DNA from: Glandiceps talaboti
Lineage: Eukaryota; Hemichordata; Enteropneusta; Spengelidae
DNA: 20,000 bases
Direction of reading: 5' to 3'
Assembly: GCF_964340395.1 (NCBI RefSeq)
Contig: NC_135564.1
Coordinates: forward strand, 6,467,861-6,487,860
Under the pieces are notes generated by a model. That model saw nothing but the letters and a program-made list of their open reading frames with translations. It did no database searches and was not told the DNA's origin. Position numbers and translations under genes: made by a program. Below are positions 10,601 through 19,427 of this stretch, piece after piece (within the stretch, counting starts at the first letter, position 1; every line of letters begins with the position of its first letter).

Positions 10601-13600
10601 ATATAATAATACTGTCATATTAAAACACTTTCACAGTAACTGTAACTTAAAGAGGGCAAGGGGTGCATGAAGAGGAACTAAGTTATACAAAATAAAAAAA
10701 ATTTTCTGTTGAATCAGGGAGTCTTACAAAGGTGTTGCGACCTTTGCCATCAATGTAAGGGTTAGACTAAGATGGCTAAGTCCTGGACTGCTAAATGTCG
10801 TTCTGCAAAATGCAAGGAGTGTCCCAAACAATTCTGAAATTGTCTTGAGTTTCCACCTACAGGGTATCTTTTGAAATTTTGTTATCCAGGCCAGCCTACA
10901 TTACTTTGCACCTTCTGATCCTACATATGAATGTACACTTATTTTATCTAACATATGCAAGAGTCCGGAACATCTGATGTGGAATGTCTATAATGATATC
11001 CACACACAAGCTAAACTTACTAAGAGACCCACCATAATTAACATGTCAATCGTTTAGCTTCATTTGACAAAATGTTTGTCAGTTTATGATTGAAACAGAA
11101 CGATACTAGTCTACTAGCCACCTGAGAGACTAAACAAACACAAGACCAGTCCAGACAACTTGACAGATAGATGTGTGATCTCATTCAAAATTACTACTAA
11201 GTAGACTATAAGAGATAGAAATATGGTAGAATTTGCCTAGGGGACCAATTTCCTTACAAATCAAACATCTTAAAAGCTATCCAAACTTTGTAATTTGAAC
11301 TTTCTGTCCTGGTCCTTTTGAAAATTGAAAGAAATTTTGGGTTCATCATTTTGTTTTCTAGGAAAACACAGTATTTGGAGGCCATATTGGATTCTAAAAC
11401 ATTTTAATTTTGATATCAGATTCTTTAGCTATATTTCACAAATGTGTATGATTGGTCACTCCTTATTTTTTTCCTTGATTTTTAACTGAAAATTGGTTTG
11501 AGGTTTCTTCAGCAAAGTAACAACAAAAGGTTTACTTTTATTGCGTGATGTATACTACTTTTAAAAACTAAAAAGATATATTGAAGACTAAACACTTACA
11601 ACAAAACCAACCAGTCACCAGTAGTAGCACCACTAGATGCCTGTGTTAGATGTTCAAAATTCTCATTTGTAAGGGGTTGACTTGACGGAACCAAATTTTC
11701 ATTCACAAAATTGACAATAGCATCTGCCTGTAGTTCATCTGTCGAAGTGGGGTGACAGAAATCATGTTAGAGAGATGAATTCTATTGTGAGAATAAAATC
11801 ATTTTATAAAGTTAAAAAGTTTTTTTATCAAGCACCTGAGATTTTCAAATGTGCAATGCCTTTGCAAAGTGACACCCAAACAAAACAGTCTCCTTTGATT
11901 GACAGTTTAAGGTATAATACACTTGAATGAGTCAGTAATGTTCTTGTTATACCGCCCTCTAACTTTTTTTGAAGAAAGTTGATAAAATTTGGTTAAATAT
12001 ATGTCAACAATGATGATATTTTAACTTGATTTAATAATAACTTTACAAATATCATAAAATTATCAAAATAATGTTTATTCATCAAAATTCATATTAATTA
12101 GACCTGATTTTTGTAAAAAAAAATAATTTTTTTTTGGATTCGTATGCAACTTTTTTTGCTTGTGATCATCCACAATGTTTGAGGTCAGGTTAGACTACCT
12201 GTAAGCTATCACATGAATCTCTTTAGTTTCCATTTCCATTTCCTTTCCTTCACCATGACTTGCAATTATTTCTATCTTGGTGAATAACTCACTTATTATT
12301 TATCTGTTACTGTGGTGATGACTGAAAGTAAACAGACGTTGAGATGTTCCAGACACTCACCTGTATAAAGAATAGGAAATCTTTCCCTAAAATAAATAAC
12401 AGTTGGTGTTGATGCTACTCCATGTTCAAGGTGAAGTTCAGGATCTGTTACCAAGCCAACGACCACTTCCTTATCATCTTTCAACTTGTTAGCAACTTTA
12501 GCTATTTCAGTAACAGATGCTTGGGAGGCTGCATCATTTTCTTTAACTGTGGTACACAAAAAGAGTAAATAATGATAAACTTAACTATTGACATTGAACT
12601 CTGAGTTTCTTATTCCTGTAACTATATTAAGGAAACAAATTTATATTGGCAATTTATCAAAGGATGCCAAGTGTCATTTTTCTTTCACTACCAAAAGTGA
12701 AATGCAACAACTTAAACATTTGAGATGCAGAATCATTTTTTTTTGATAATAGTACAAACAAGTAAGGAGACAAATCATTGAGTTCTCTCTCATCAACACC
12801 TTGGTTGCCATGGTGAGGAAAGATGAAAGGTTTTACTTTGACAACTTGACAGGATTGTTTTACAAAGGCTTCAAATAATTAATATGACAGAACCCCATGA
12901 TACACAAGTGCAAGAGTGGCATACTCAGGATATTTGAACAAGTGCTTGCAGTGTTCTGTGCAGCCGTACTTTCATGAGTGTAGTGAGTGAAAATGCAGCA
13001 GAAAAAACTGCAAGTATGATTGCCAATACCCCTGAGTACCCCACACTGGAACTCACGTAGTATGGGGGTTCTGTTATTTTTCTATATGTTTATCAAAAAC
13101 AGCAATTTTCAGTAAAAATGGCACTGCAATCACATGCTTTCATGTACAACTAACAATTGTGACCTTATTTGCATATCATGTGCATACAGGTACACAATTA
13201 TGTTTTTTGATATTGCACCGCAGTGCAAATACCACTAGTATGCGAGTGCAACAGTGCAAGTAATCACTGGTACATATGTAATGATTCTCCTTCACGTTAT
13301 CAGTTATAAATGTGGTAGGAAACAATATTAAATTGACAACCTGTAGAAGTAGTCAAGTTGAAATGTTGATTATCAGTTAGAAAATAAACAATTGCAGCCA
13401 TTAAAATCATCAAGTCCATGTGTAATGTTTTCATCAGAGCCTGTTTTTACAGCACTGTAAAAGAATATTAGTGTTCAGTGTGATGGGGCAAAGGATCCTG
13501 CTGTGTTTATTGTTTGTCTGTTATTGTTATTGTTAGAGTTGAAATATGTCTAGCTCTGTGTCAAAAACATAATGTCCCACGAGTGAAACACCAAGCCAAC

Positions 13601-15739
13601 ATCATTTTAGCTGTATACTGTTATCAATTTTATAATGGGAAAGTATAGAGGTTCAATGACAAACTTTGTTACTTTGACAGTTTCATCAACAAAGTACCAT
13701 TTTGGTGCCGGATGTAATTAATTATTATAATTACTGTGTAGTTTTAATGAAGCCATTGTTTCAAATGCAATGTCTATGTTCAAATCAACATCTGTGAACC
13801 AGACACATCTGTAAAGTATTCTTACATACAAAATACACATTAATGATCATGCTATTGTTCAAATTCAATATCATTCAGTCAACATCTGCTAATCATACTG
13901 CATCACTACTAGACTGTCGACAGTCGCTCGCGCCTTTTTACCCCCTACGTTTATCTAAACTCCGATCCGGCGCAACACTAGTCTAATCGCAAACCGATAT
14001 CGAGGGCCGAAGGCCCGAGCCTTCGCAATTCGGCCCTCGAAATGAAATCAGTTTGCGATTATACTAGTGTTGCGCCGGACCGGAGTTTAGATAAAACGTA
14101 GGAAAAAAGACGCGAGCGACTGTCGACAGTCTACATCACTACCAGTAGTGAATTATTTTGTATATACATGGTCTTTGGTTTAACTTTTAATCTTTTCCTA
14201 AGTTAAATAAATAAATGACTAAATATTTATACAGGGTTCAAAATATATTTTTTTAGTCAGTAGTCCATATGCCAGTGGACTACCAGTTTTTTATCTTGGT
14301 GGTCCAAAGCATAATGTTAGTGGTCCATACTTGTATGTCATTCATTATTGCTGTTAAATTCATTTTACCTTTTTTCCTCGCGTTCTTGTAAATGTTTACC
14401 TTTTTATAACTTTTCTAAATTTCTTATTGAAATGAAACTTTCTATAGCTACCTGCTTTTTAATATATATCATTTGTCATTCATCAGACACTGATGTACCA
14501 AAAATTGTGAATAGTTACTTTTATTTTTTTACATTCAAAAAATAATTAATGGTCTAAATGGACCACTGAAAATTGAATTTGGCTTCAAAGACAATCAGTG
14601 TTATTTTATTTCATATTGTAACATGTATCCATTTATAATCATGAAGATCATATTATATATTAATGTGACTGCCTGCAATACTTTCAGCTTATGTGCCATC
14701 ATAGTAGCCATATGGATGAGGATTGAGTATTTATTTTGGATTTTTAATTTATAAAACAATTTTATCGTGGCTTCCTACTTGAAAAATCAATGTGAAACAA
14801 CATAGACCAAGTCTGTGTTTGTAACGCAAGACAGCGCAAAAAGCTAAAAAATGCATAAAAAGGTTGTTATTGTATGTACAAACATTTTACATATTTATTA
14901 ATCTGCAATTTATTGAGTTACAAACAAGAACTTGGCATATGTTGTCTCATGTTGATTTTTTCAAGTAGGAAGCCATGATAAAATTGTTTTGCAAATTATA
15001 AATTGAAAATAACTATCCAATCCTCATCCATATGGCCATAACAACAAAATTCATAATTTATCCACTATTTATGGTGCAAGGACACTTCATAAAATAAACT
15101 ATCATGATATTGCTGGTTTAATCTTGTAAGCAGCCCAGTTCATCATGTCGTCCTTCTATATAATATAATTATTCTAGGAACACATATTTGGAAATATGGT
15201 GAAACATATGTTTACCATTTATCTGTTTATATTGGATGCATTGATTAGATGTCTTTGATGTACCCTATCTCATTTCGATCTCATTTGCATAATGTTATAA
15301 TTTACATACAGCTCTATAAATGTAATATTTTAGTTGGGGTCTAAGGGTCTACTAAACAGCTGATACACTCCACTCACTGCCCCCATCTAACACATAAATA
15401 ATGCAATATTTACAATACAACTAACAAGATGTCATTAACATATGGTATAACATTACAATCATCTCTCTACACATATGATGAATTGTCAGTGGTTCAGCAG
15501 TTAATAGCCTTGTATGCCTCTTGCTTAATCACCTCACAGTCTGGGTTAGAAAACTCATCTGCCTAGTTTAGTGAAATTAATCAGGTCGGTATGTAGGAAA
15601 GGTGTTGTTCAATTGCACCCTATCAACTATACAGGTCCTCACCAGGTACTAAAATCATAAACACAATATACCAACTAACACTGTAACAAACAAACAAAAA
15701 ATGAGATCCAAATACAGACTGACAAACAAACACAAACAA

Positions 15740-15774
<35 letters not shown>

Positions 15775-18700
15775 CACACACTCACTCACTCACTCAGATT
15801 ATAATGCCTGAAAAGACATATTTATTCTTTATTCAAATTTAGCATGTTTGTGTTTCCACCTCTCCCTTCTATCTCTGGTGTTTTCATGTTGGTAATATCT
15901 CAAATTGGATGACGAACACAATTTTCTGACAACCAGAGATCTCAATATACTTACATTTAAATTTATAATTACCACAATAAAACATAATATAGTCATCATA
16001 AATATCTAGTTCATGGTGCTATTCATTTTAACTACTGGTAAAATTTATTTTCCTGATAATAAATTCCACAGCAAAGAACTGTTTCTGAGAACTTTTTATA
16101 CGGAGTATATATGCATGTACTATTATTTATCTATAGACAATACTGTAGGTGTGTGTCTGTAGTATGTACATCAGGGTTCATTAAAAACAAATAAAATTCC
16201 ACGAGTTTTCCAGGAATATTCAGATCAGATCAACTATTGGTCATTTTCTAGGAGTGTTTATCAACGCATTTACTTTTTAATACATGTTCCCCACCTTATC
16301 CGATCGATGCTTTACAACATCAATCATACAGATGATTGATTTTCCAGGCTTTTCCAAGAGTCAATCACATTTTTTGTAAAACTATCCAGGAGTTTCCAGA
16401 AGTCCTTTGCAATTCCAGGACTCTCCAGAAGCTAGTAGTAACTAGGTAAAATCTTCCCCTCTTCAGTTACCAGGGTTCCCCACCAAAATTATGCTCCAAT
16501 GCATAGAAATCTATGCATGATTTACCACATTTCACCCTCTGTTACCAGCGTTCCCCACCAAAATTATGCTATGTATTGAAACCTATGCAAGTTTTACCAG
16601 ACTTCCTTCCTCTGTCCCCAAACATAAGCAAAACCACTGAATATACTCTAGATGTTGTCCAAAACTAAGATATTTAGATTCACCAATTTATTAAAAACCA
16701 CAGCCTGTACATGGTCACTACATGATAATATTTTTCTAGCTATTTTGCATTGCAGAACGTTGACCCAATGACATTGAAAGTTAACAATAGCATAATCATT
16801 ATGATTTGTATGTAAAAATAGTTATTTCTGACTTTTTCTATTTCACAGAAATTGATTTCAGATTAGATTTTCAAAGTTTGGTTTCTGTAAAACAAACTAA
16901 TTTTCTAGCTATTCTGAATACATATGTTGACCAGATGGCATTGAGTTTTTAAAACAATGGCATGATCACTATCAGTGTATGTAACAATAGCTCACTAACT
17001 ACTTGTTGCACAGATGTTATCATTTATCATTGCTATTTTAATTCTTATAGAAATGCACTACACTATGTCTCAGTGCACTGTACAACAAACGAACAACTAA
17101 AAATGAAAAATGTTGACCCAAGCCTTAATATATGAAACCAATAAGCTTTGTTCATTCTACATCCTCTCCCTAACTGTAATTTACAGGTAAAACATTGCAG
17201 GATCGCCGAACGACTGTGTGTATCATACACATTTTATGTTCCCTAAGAACGATTTAGTTAATAGATAAGAAACAGGCTTCCCACAGACCACTCATTACAA
17301 ATATAAACAACACCACACTCCTGCCGACAAGCAGGCGCTGTATGTGTACACACATATCACTTGTAACTTTGAATCAATACACATGTATTAGTCAAGATCT
17401 GAGCCTGCAATGTGATGACTTGCAATAGCTTGTTTGTTCCAAGGATGATGTGTGTGTCTGTGTATTAGTAGAGGGTCAGATGATGTAGTTTATATTTGTA
17501 TTAAGTGGTCTGTGGGAAGCCTGCTATTTCTTATCTATCTAAATTGTTCTTAGGGAACATAAAATGTGTATGATACGCACAGTTGTTCGGCGATCCCTAA
17601 TACGTTGCTTCATCAGAAATACGTGCTCTGGCTTACGAGAATGTAATTTAGACTTAGCTTTTCTACCATACAGAGAGATGGACTTAAACTTTAATAGACA
17701 ACAGTTACGAAATACATGTACAGATAACTAAATATATTGCATCTTTGCATAATAATGGTGTACTAAAAATTGAAAATCTACAAATCCACATACTATAATG
17801 CAGGGATAAATGATTTAAATTTTTACGGTGTTCTATTCATACAAAGTAGATCTTTGTCAACCATTGACAGATTTCATCATCTGACTAACAATGATAACAG
17901 ATGGTGCCAAGGAAAAGATGACACATGTTACTACCAGTAGTATACTATGAATATCATATTGTAGATATTTTCATAAATATATTCACTTTTTAACATTTTA
18001 CTTTTTTTTTGGTATGTTTTATGTTGCACATCTCTGATGACCCAAACATCGACTTTTTGTAATGTATTACATTATTTGTAGACAAGTTTACATGGTCACG
18101 ATGGTGTTAACAGCCTGTTGAAGCCTACCCCAGTTCCCATCTAAATCCCCACCCCCAACCACTTACACACCTGTACACCCCCCACCCTTCTTCACTATGA
18201 GGATAGGTATATGTGTTCAACCATGCACTTCTATGTGTACTAGCCACCTGTGAAACCAACTTGTAAATCAATAAATAACACAAATAACCCCAAAATTGTT
18301 CCATAATATAATGAATTGTATACATGTCATGATGTGCAATTTACTTCGATGGCCAAGTAGCCTGAAGTCGAGATATTTTTTTAGCATCTATGTTTTCAAC
18401 CCAAAACTTCAAAAGACAATATTATCATATTTAGATATATTTCCATAATATTGACACTACCAGGACACATCTTAGCATAGAAACATACAAATAAAATTCC
18501 CAGGTCCATAATAGTGTTCTAAATATAACGCCATACGTCTGCCAGCATCCATTGCAGGTAGAAGTACCACGCCCACACCAGGCGTGCATTAGTGCTTCAA
18601 TATATTGAATACAAACATCCATTTTTATTCTTCATCCTTTCCCGGTAGTCATTCGTTTACATCATTTTGGAAGCAAGTTTGAATTCTGATTTTAAAAACA

Positions 18701-19055
18701 TGATGAAGCAACAGGTTTTGTTGTTTTCTGTTTCTTTAAATTTAATTTTCGTACATCAATGAGTTATAAATATCGTTACATGCGTTAGCGAACTGTATAG
18801 GCTATACCACCCTGCTAAATATTACTATACATGCAAACGACGTTTCGACCACGCAGACAGCCGTGCCAAGCCAACATACGCTTTTGTCGCTCTCTTTTAC
18901 TTACCGAAATTAACGACCACTCGTTTCCCTGTTTGCACAAGCGTGTCAAGATCATCCGCAGTTAGAACTTTTGGTGAATCGGCAGTACTGCATGCAAACG
19001 TTGATACCAAAACAATAAGGAGCACACGGACAACTTTGAAATTCACCGCCGCCAT
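4506..19055 (-). CDS. ER membrane protein with two cysteine-less thioredoxin domains (9 exons, 404 aa)
   Basis: Coding join on the minus strand: 19055-18905, 12546-12361, 11738-11600, 10485-10423, 8711-8616, 6887-6762, 6083-5949, 5173-4984, 4634-4506. Every junction is GT-AG, and codon phase carries through to a total of 404 codons plus TAA. Layout: signal peptide about 1-25; thioredoxin-like domain 1 about 29-130; thioredoxin-like domain 2 about 135-250; acidic linker about 254-290; 11-residue Lys/Ala/Glu repeats 302-360; transmembrane helix about 374-394; basic tail 395-404 ending KVKQQ, a KxKxx ER-retrieval pattern. Domain 2 keeps the PDI framework FY-x-P...L-x-P, but the four CGHC positions read ETES; domain 1 reads DAAS. 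Candidate cis-prolines are P98 and P208. The lumenal part has no cysteine. This is a type I ER membrane protein of the PDI superfamily by architecture. A binding or chaperone role is inferred. I do not recognise an exact named orthologue. Confidence 0.88.
4635..4983 (-). other. Intron 8
   Basis: 349 bases, phase 0, GTAAGA...TTTTGTAG. AT-rich; no embedded feature seen. Confidence 0.8.
4984..5173 (-). CDS. Exon 8: 11-residue Lys/Ala/Glu amphipathic repeats
   Basis: Codes residues 299 (split) to 362. Acceptor TTTACTTGCAG; donor GTAAGA (4983-4978); phase 2 in, phase 0 out. Four consecutive 11-mers start at residues 317, 328, 339 and 350 with the pattern A-K-E-K-(L/I)-x-E-x-A-x-K. A fifth, LAEKVADGAKK at 302-312, is separated by the four residues FATD. 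The period and composition match 11-mer amphipathic helices of group 3 LEA proteins and resemble synuclein-type lipid-binding repeats. Skipping this 190-base exon would shift the frame and reach a stop within four codons, which argues that it is normally included. Confidence 0.87.
5465..5527. repeat. 31-bp tandem duplication
   Basis: Two adjacent copies of a unit containing TTTTGTAAAATGTAATGATG, with copy starts 31 bases apart (the GTAAAATG string at 5469 and 5500) and about two differences. Confidence 0.8.
5786..5842 (-). pseudogene. Fossil duplicate of the exon 7 donor region
   Basis: This stretch aligns with 5920-5976, the last coding bases of exon 7 plus its donor and early intron, offset by 134 bases (CATGTTGACCAAGA against CATGCTGACCAAGA, and ACATTTGATT against ACGTTTGATT). 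The donor GTAAGG of exon 7 corresponds to GTCAAG here, and similarity fades upstream, so no complete second exon exists. Confidence 0.6.
5949..6083 (-). CDS. Exon 7: acidic linker leading into charged helix
   Basis: Codes residues 254 (split) to 298. Acceptor GATTTCAG; donor GTAAGG (5948-5943), phase 2. The peptide is strongly acidic, including WVGFDDDISLD and LAEEADEKEG, and then turns basic with DKIKRTKEK before joining the lysine-rich exon 8. The acidic stretch is lumenal and could bind calcium or basic partners; that is inference. Part of its 3' end and donor region is duplicated in the following intron, at 5786-5842. Confidence 0.86.
6084..6761 (-). other. Intron 6
   Basis: 678 bases, phase 2, GTAAGT...GATTTCAG. 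No recognisable repeat or gene inside. Confidence 0.8.
6762..6887 (-). CDS. Exon 6: end of thioredoxin domain 2 and proline-rich linker
   Basis: Codes residues 212 (split) to 253. Acceptor CTCTTTTCCTATAG; donor GTAAGT (6761-6756), phase 2. FRLGNMYAYKLPG gives the last strands of the fold, ASFVSFATGWYKNA is the final helix, and VPVPKSP starts the linker. The pattern of a helix ending in G-x-YK followed by a VP-rich stretch resembles the end of membrane-anchored PDI-like proteins. That resemblance is recalled from general knowledge, not searched. Confidence 0.86.
7813..7860 (+). mobile_element. Possible SINE remnant with B-box-like string
   Basis: TATCGAACCCATCACC...AAAATTGAT resembles the B box and following sequence of the SINE at 3675-3706 (TTCGAACCCATTCAGAG...AAAATTGAT). 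No A box is recognisable ahead of it. Confidence 0.3.
8517..8606. repeat. 45-bp tandem duplication
   Basis: The strings CATACTTGCATCTGATTGG at 8517 and CATACTTGCATTTGATTGG at 8562 start 45 bases apart. The copies diverge toward their ends. It lies just inside intron 5 next to the exon 5 donor. Confidence 0.65.
8616..8711 (-). CDS. Exon 5: thioredoxin domain 2, central strand and cis-proline
   Basis: Codes residues 180 (split) to 211. Acceptor TTTATTGTTCTAG; donor GTGAGT (8615-8610). LKGRINVGIVDV is the second central strand of the fold, followed by the helix TDLVDRFNI and DPPLVF, where P208 sits at the cis-proline position that normally faces the CxxC. Three 68-bp tandem repeats begin 71 bases away in the intron on the acceptor side. 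Confidence 0.87.
8712..10422 (-). other. Intron 4
   Basis: 1711 bases, phase 2, GTAAGT...TTGTTCTAG. Contains the 68-bp tandem array close to exon 5 and is otherwise unremarkable AT-rich sequence with short palindromes. Confidence 0.8.
8783..8986. repeat. 68-bp tandem repeat, three copies
   Basis: Units start at 8783, 8851 and 8919, each opening GTACCTG(C/T)AATAGCATT and containing CAAAATAGAACAAGAA. The copies differ at only a few positions, so the array is recent. Confidence 0.9.
10423..10485 (-). CDS. Exon 4: degenerate active-site segment of thioredoxin domain 2
   Basis: A 63-base exon with acceptor ATTTCCTTGACAG and donor GTAAGT (10422-10417). It joins exon 3 to make WLVLFYDPEETESLMLLP. 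Laid against the PDI pattern FYAPWCGHCKxLxP, the flanking Phe, Tyr and Pro residues are kept while W-C-G-H-C becomes E-E-T-E-S. The acidic replacement removes any redox chemistry at this site. Both flanking introns are phase 2. Confidence 0.86.
10486..11599 (-). other. Intron 3
   Basis: 1114 bases, phase 2, GTAAGT...CTTGACAG. No repeat family or gene recognised. Confidence 0.8.
11600..11738 (-). CDS. Exon 3: end of domain 1 and start of thioredoxin domain 2
   Basis: Codes residues 113-158, with codon 113 (Asp) completed across the junction. The acceptor CCACTTCGACAG has a weak pyrimidine tract; the donor is GTAAGT (11599-11594), phase 2. The first part is the C-terminal helix of domain 1 (ADAIVNFVNENL). 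It then passes to domain 2 with LTNENFEHLTQ and ends at GDWLVL, the first strand of the second thioredoxin fold. No ATG opens this exon, so an ORF scan alone would miss it; it is supported by phase and by domain continuity. Confidence 0.86.
11739..12360 (-). other. Intron 2
   Basis: 622 bases, phase 1, GTGAGT...CTTCGACAG. Contains a 21-base A9-TAA-T9 tract at 12115-12135 and nothing else notable. Confidence 0.8.
12361..12546 (-). CDS. Exon 2: thioredoxin domain 1 core, active site lost
   Basis: Codes residues 51-112. The acceptor reads TTTTTGTGTACCACAG and the donor GTGAGT (12360-12355); both flanking introns are phase 1. Spliced to exon 1 it gives VVVNFVKENDAAS, where a PDI would have the strand followed by the WCGHC motif; here the four CGHC positions are D55-A56-A57-S58. 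The rest matches the fold: a helix (VTEIAKVANKL), a strand (EVVVGLV), then HGVASTPTVIYF with candidate cis-proline P98 and its following strand. An in-frame ATG just inside the upstream intron is not used. Confidence 0.87.
12887..13074. mobile_element. 188-bp inverted-repeat MITE-like element
   Basis: The left end ACAGAACCCCATGATAC and the inverse complement of the right end, ACAGAACCCCCATACTAC, match. Similarity continues inward for about 80 bases, for example GGCATACTCAGGATATT against GGGTACTCAGGGGTATT, and CTTGCAG on both arms. The arms are clearly diverged, so this is an old copy. No clear target duplication was found. Confidence 0.6.
13910..14133. mobile_element. Mutator-like foldback MITE with 9-bp target duplication
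   Basis: The whole 224-bp element is two inverted arms of about 100 bases at roughly 90% identity around a 17-base centre (14012-14028). Ends are TAGACTGTCGACAG and its complement. It is flanked by identical 9-mers CATCACTAC at 13901-13909 and 14134-14142. Long terminal inverted repeats with a 9-bp duplication fit Mutator-like elements; Merlin-type (8-9 bp) is the alternative. It is much richer in GC and CpG than its surroundings and codes for nothing. Confidence 0.85.
14707..15036. mobile_element. 330-bp inverted-repeat MITE
   Basis: Arms of about 120 bases, opening GCCATATGGATGAGGATTG on both ends (right arm as inverse complement). Conserved inner blocks include ACAATTTTATC(G/A)TGGCTTCC and TACTTGAAAAA. 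A related half-copy lies at 19428-19640. The target duplication is unclear; TA at the edges is possible. Confidence 0.75.
15483..15720 (+). mobile_element. Degenerate tRNA-derived SINE
   Basis: TGGTTCAGCAG (15490-15500) fits the A box at 10 of 11 positions. GGGTTAGAAAACTC (15543-15556) is a decayed B box. About 120 bases of body follow, then a CAAA-type tail. It shares GTCAG and TGCCTCTT with the SINE at 3625 but is otherwise different. Confidence 0.5.
15722..15796. repeat. Compound microsatellite
   Basis: (CAAA)n, then (CAGA)n, a short (CA)n, then (CACT)n in succession directly after the SINE tail. It probably grew from that tail. Confidence 0.9.
16466..16614. repeat. 75-bp tandem duplication
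   Basis: Copies begin at 16466 and 16541 with GTTACCAG(G/C)GTTCCCCACC and both continue AAAATTATGCT. They diverge at their ends. Just upstream (16195-16440) similar strings such as TTTCCAGGA and TTCCAGAAG recur without a clear unit. Confidence 0.7.
16732..17070. repeat. Diverged 169-bp tandem duplication
   Basis: TTTTCTAGCTATT at 16732 and again at 16901. Both are followed by GTTGACC, a (G)GCATTGA- or ACATTGA-like block, and then ATGATCA or ATAATCA and GTATGTAA at matching spacing. The duplication is old. Confidence 0.55.
17198..17599. mobile_element. hAT-like MITE, about 402 bp
   Basis: Inverted arms of about 110 bases: 17198-17310 and 17490-17599 share GGATCGCCGAAC, ATCATACACATTTTATGTTC and GGCTTCCCACAGACCACT. 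The ends CAGGATCG and TAGGGATCG (inverted) approximate the CAGGG start of hAT elements. Flanking 8-mers AAACATTG (17190-17197) and ATACGTTG (17600-17607) agree at six of eight positions, consistent with an aged hAT target duplication. No coding capacity. Confidence 0.7.
18128..18187 (-). other. G-rich tract on the transcribed-sense strand of intron 1
   Basis: The minus strand has runs of G6, G5, G4, G3 and G4 within about 60 bases, including GGGGG-T-GGGG-8nt-GGG-4nt-GGGG. This could form a G-quadruplex in the pre-mRNA or DNA about 720 bases downstream of the exon 1 donor. Confidence 0.45.
18905..19055 (-). CDS. Exon 1: start codon, signal peptide, start of thioredoxin domain 1
   Basis: Codes residues 1-50 plus the first base of codon 51. 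The ATG at 19055-19053 has a strong Kozak context (AAC before it, G after it). It opens directly onto a signal peptide with a hydrophobic core VLLIVLVSTFA and a likely cleavage after STA (residue 25). An in-frame upstream ATG at 19175 would put 40 residues ahead of the signal peptide, so I chose the inner one. The exon ends in the first beta strand of a thioredoxin fold (KRVVVNF) at a GTAAGT donor (18904-18899), phase 1. Confidence 0.88.
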
Positions 19056-19427
19056 GTTGACAGTCACCCAAAACGCATGCTCAACAGGGCGTTGACCTGT
19101 CGATGACCTTAACGAGGAGTCGAGTTGTGACCCCAAGACAGATCGATCATGAACAGATAGTACAATTCGAAACATGCTCTAATTTCAACAGATTAGAAAC
19201 AGTTTTGATCAGCAAACAAGTGTATGTAATCTGGCTTTCCAGTTTTAACGGTGATTATGGACTTTACTTGAGGATTCCCTCACAACTTACCAATAGCCTT
19301 CAACTTCAAGAAATAAAAAGAATACCAAAGTTTTGGAAAACTGTGAGCCATATTATTTCATTAAACATTTATTTCTTTGTTGTGGAATATTGAAGTAAGT
19401 AGAATCATTTATACATAATCCCTTAAA
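19056..19427 (-). promoter_or_regulatory. Probable promoter and 5' UTR region
   Basis: Sequence directly upstream of the start codon. CpG dinucleotides are more frequent around 18830-19160 than in the introns, as expected for an animal CpG-type promoter. No clear TATA box or ERSE (CCAAT-N9-CCACG) was seen. Beyond 19428 the sequence is repeat-derived, so the core promoter is probably within this stretch. The transcription start cannot be placed from sequence. Confidence 0.35.

Larger units (their letters stand above)
12547..18904 (-). other. Intron 1, rich in mobile elements
   Basis: 6358 bases, phase 1, GTAAGT...GTACCACAG. It carries at least four inverted-repeat elements, a SINE, a microsatellite and two old tandem duplications, listed separately. 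Between them (12560-12880, 13080-13900, 14145-14700, 15040-15480, 15800-16460, 17600-18120, 18210-18890) I see no coding sequence. Confidence 0.8.

Noticed and set aside
14240-14570. Recurring GTGGTCCA/GTGGACTA strings
   Set aside because: Short and unevenly spaced; no repeat unit or inverted arms could be defined.
15690-15800. CRISPR-like short repeats
   Set aside because: Simple 4-base microsatellite repeats in a eukaryotic intron, without spacers.
19056-19175. In-frame upstream ATG at 19175 giving a 40-residue N-terminal extension
   Set aside because: It would bury the signal peptide, and the ATG at 19055 has a strong Kozak context and opens directly onto the signal sequence.
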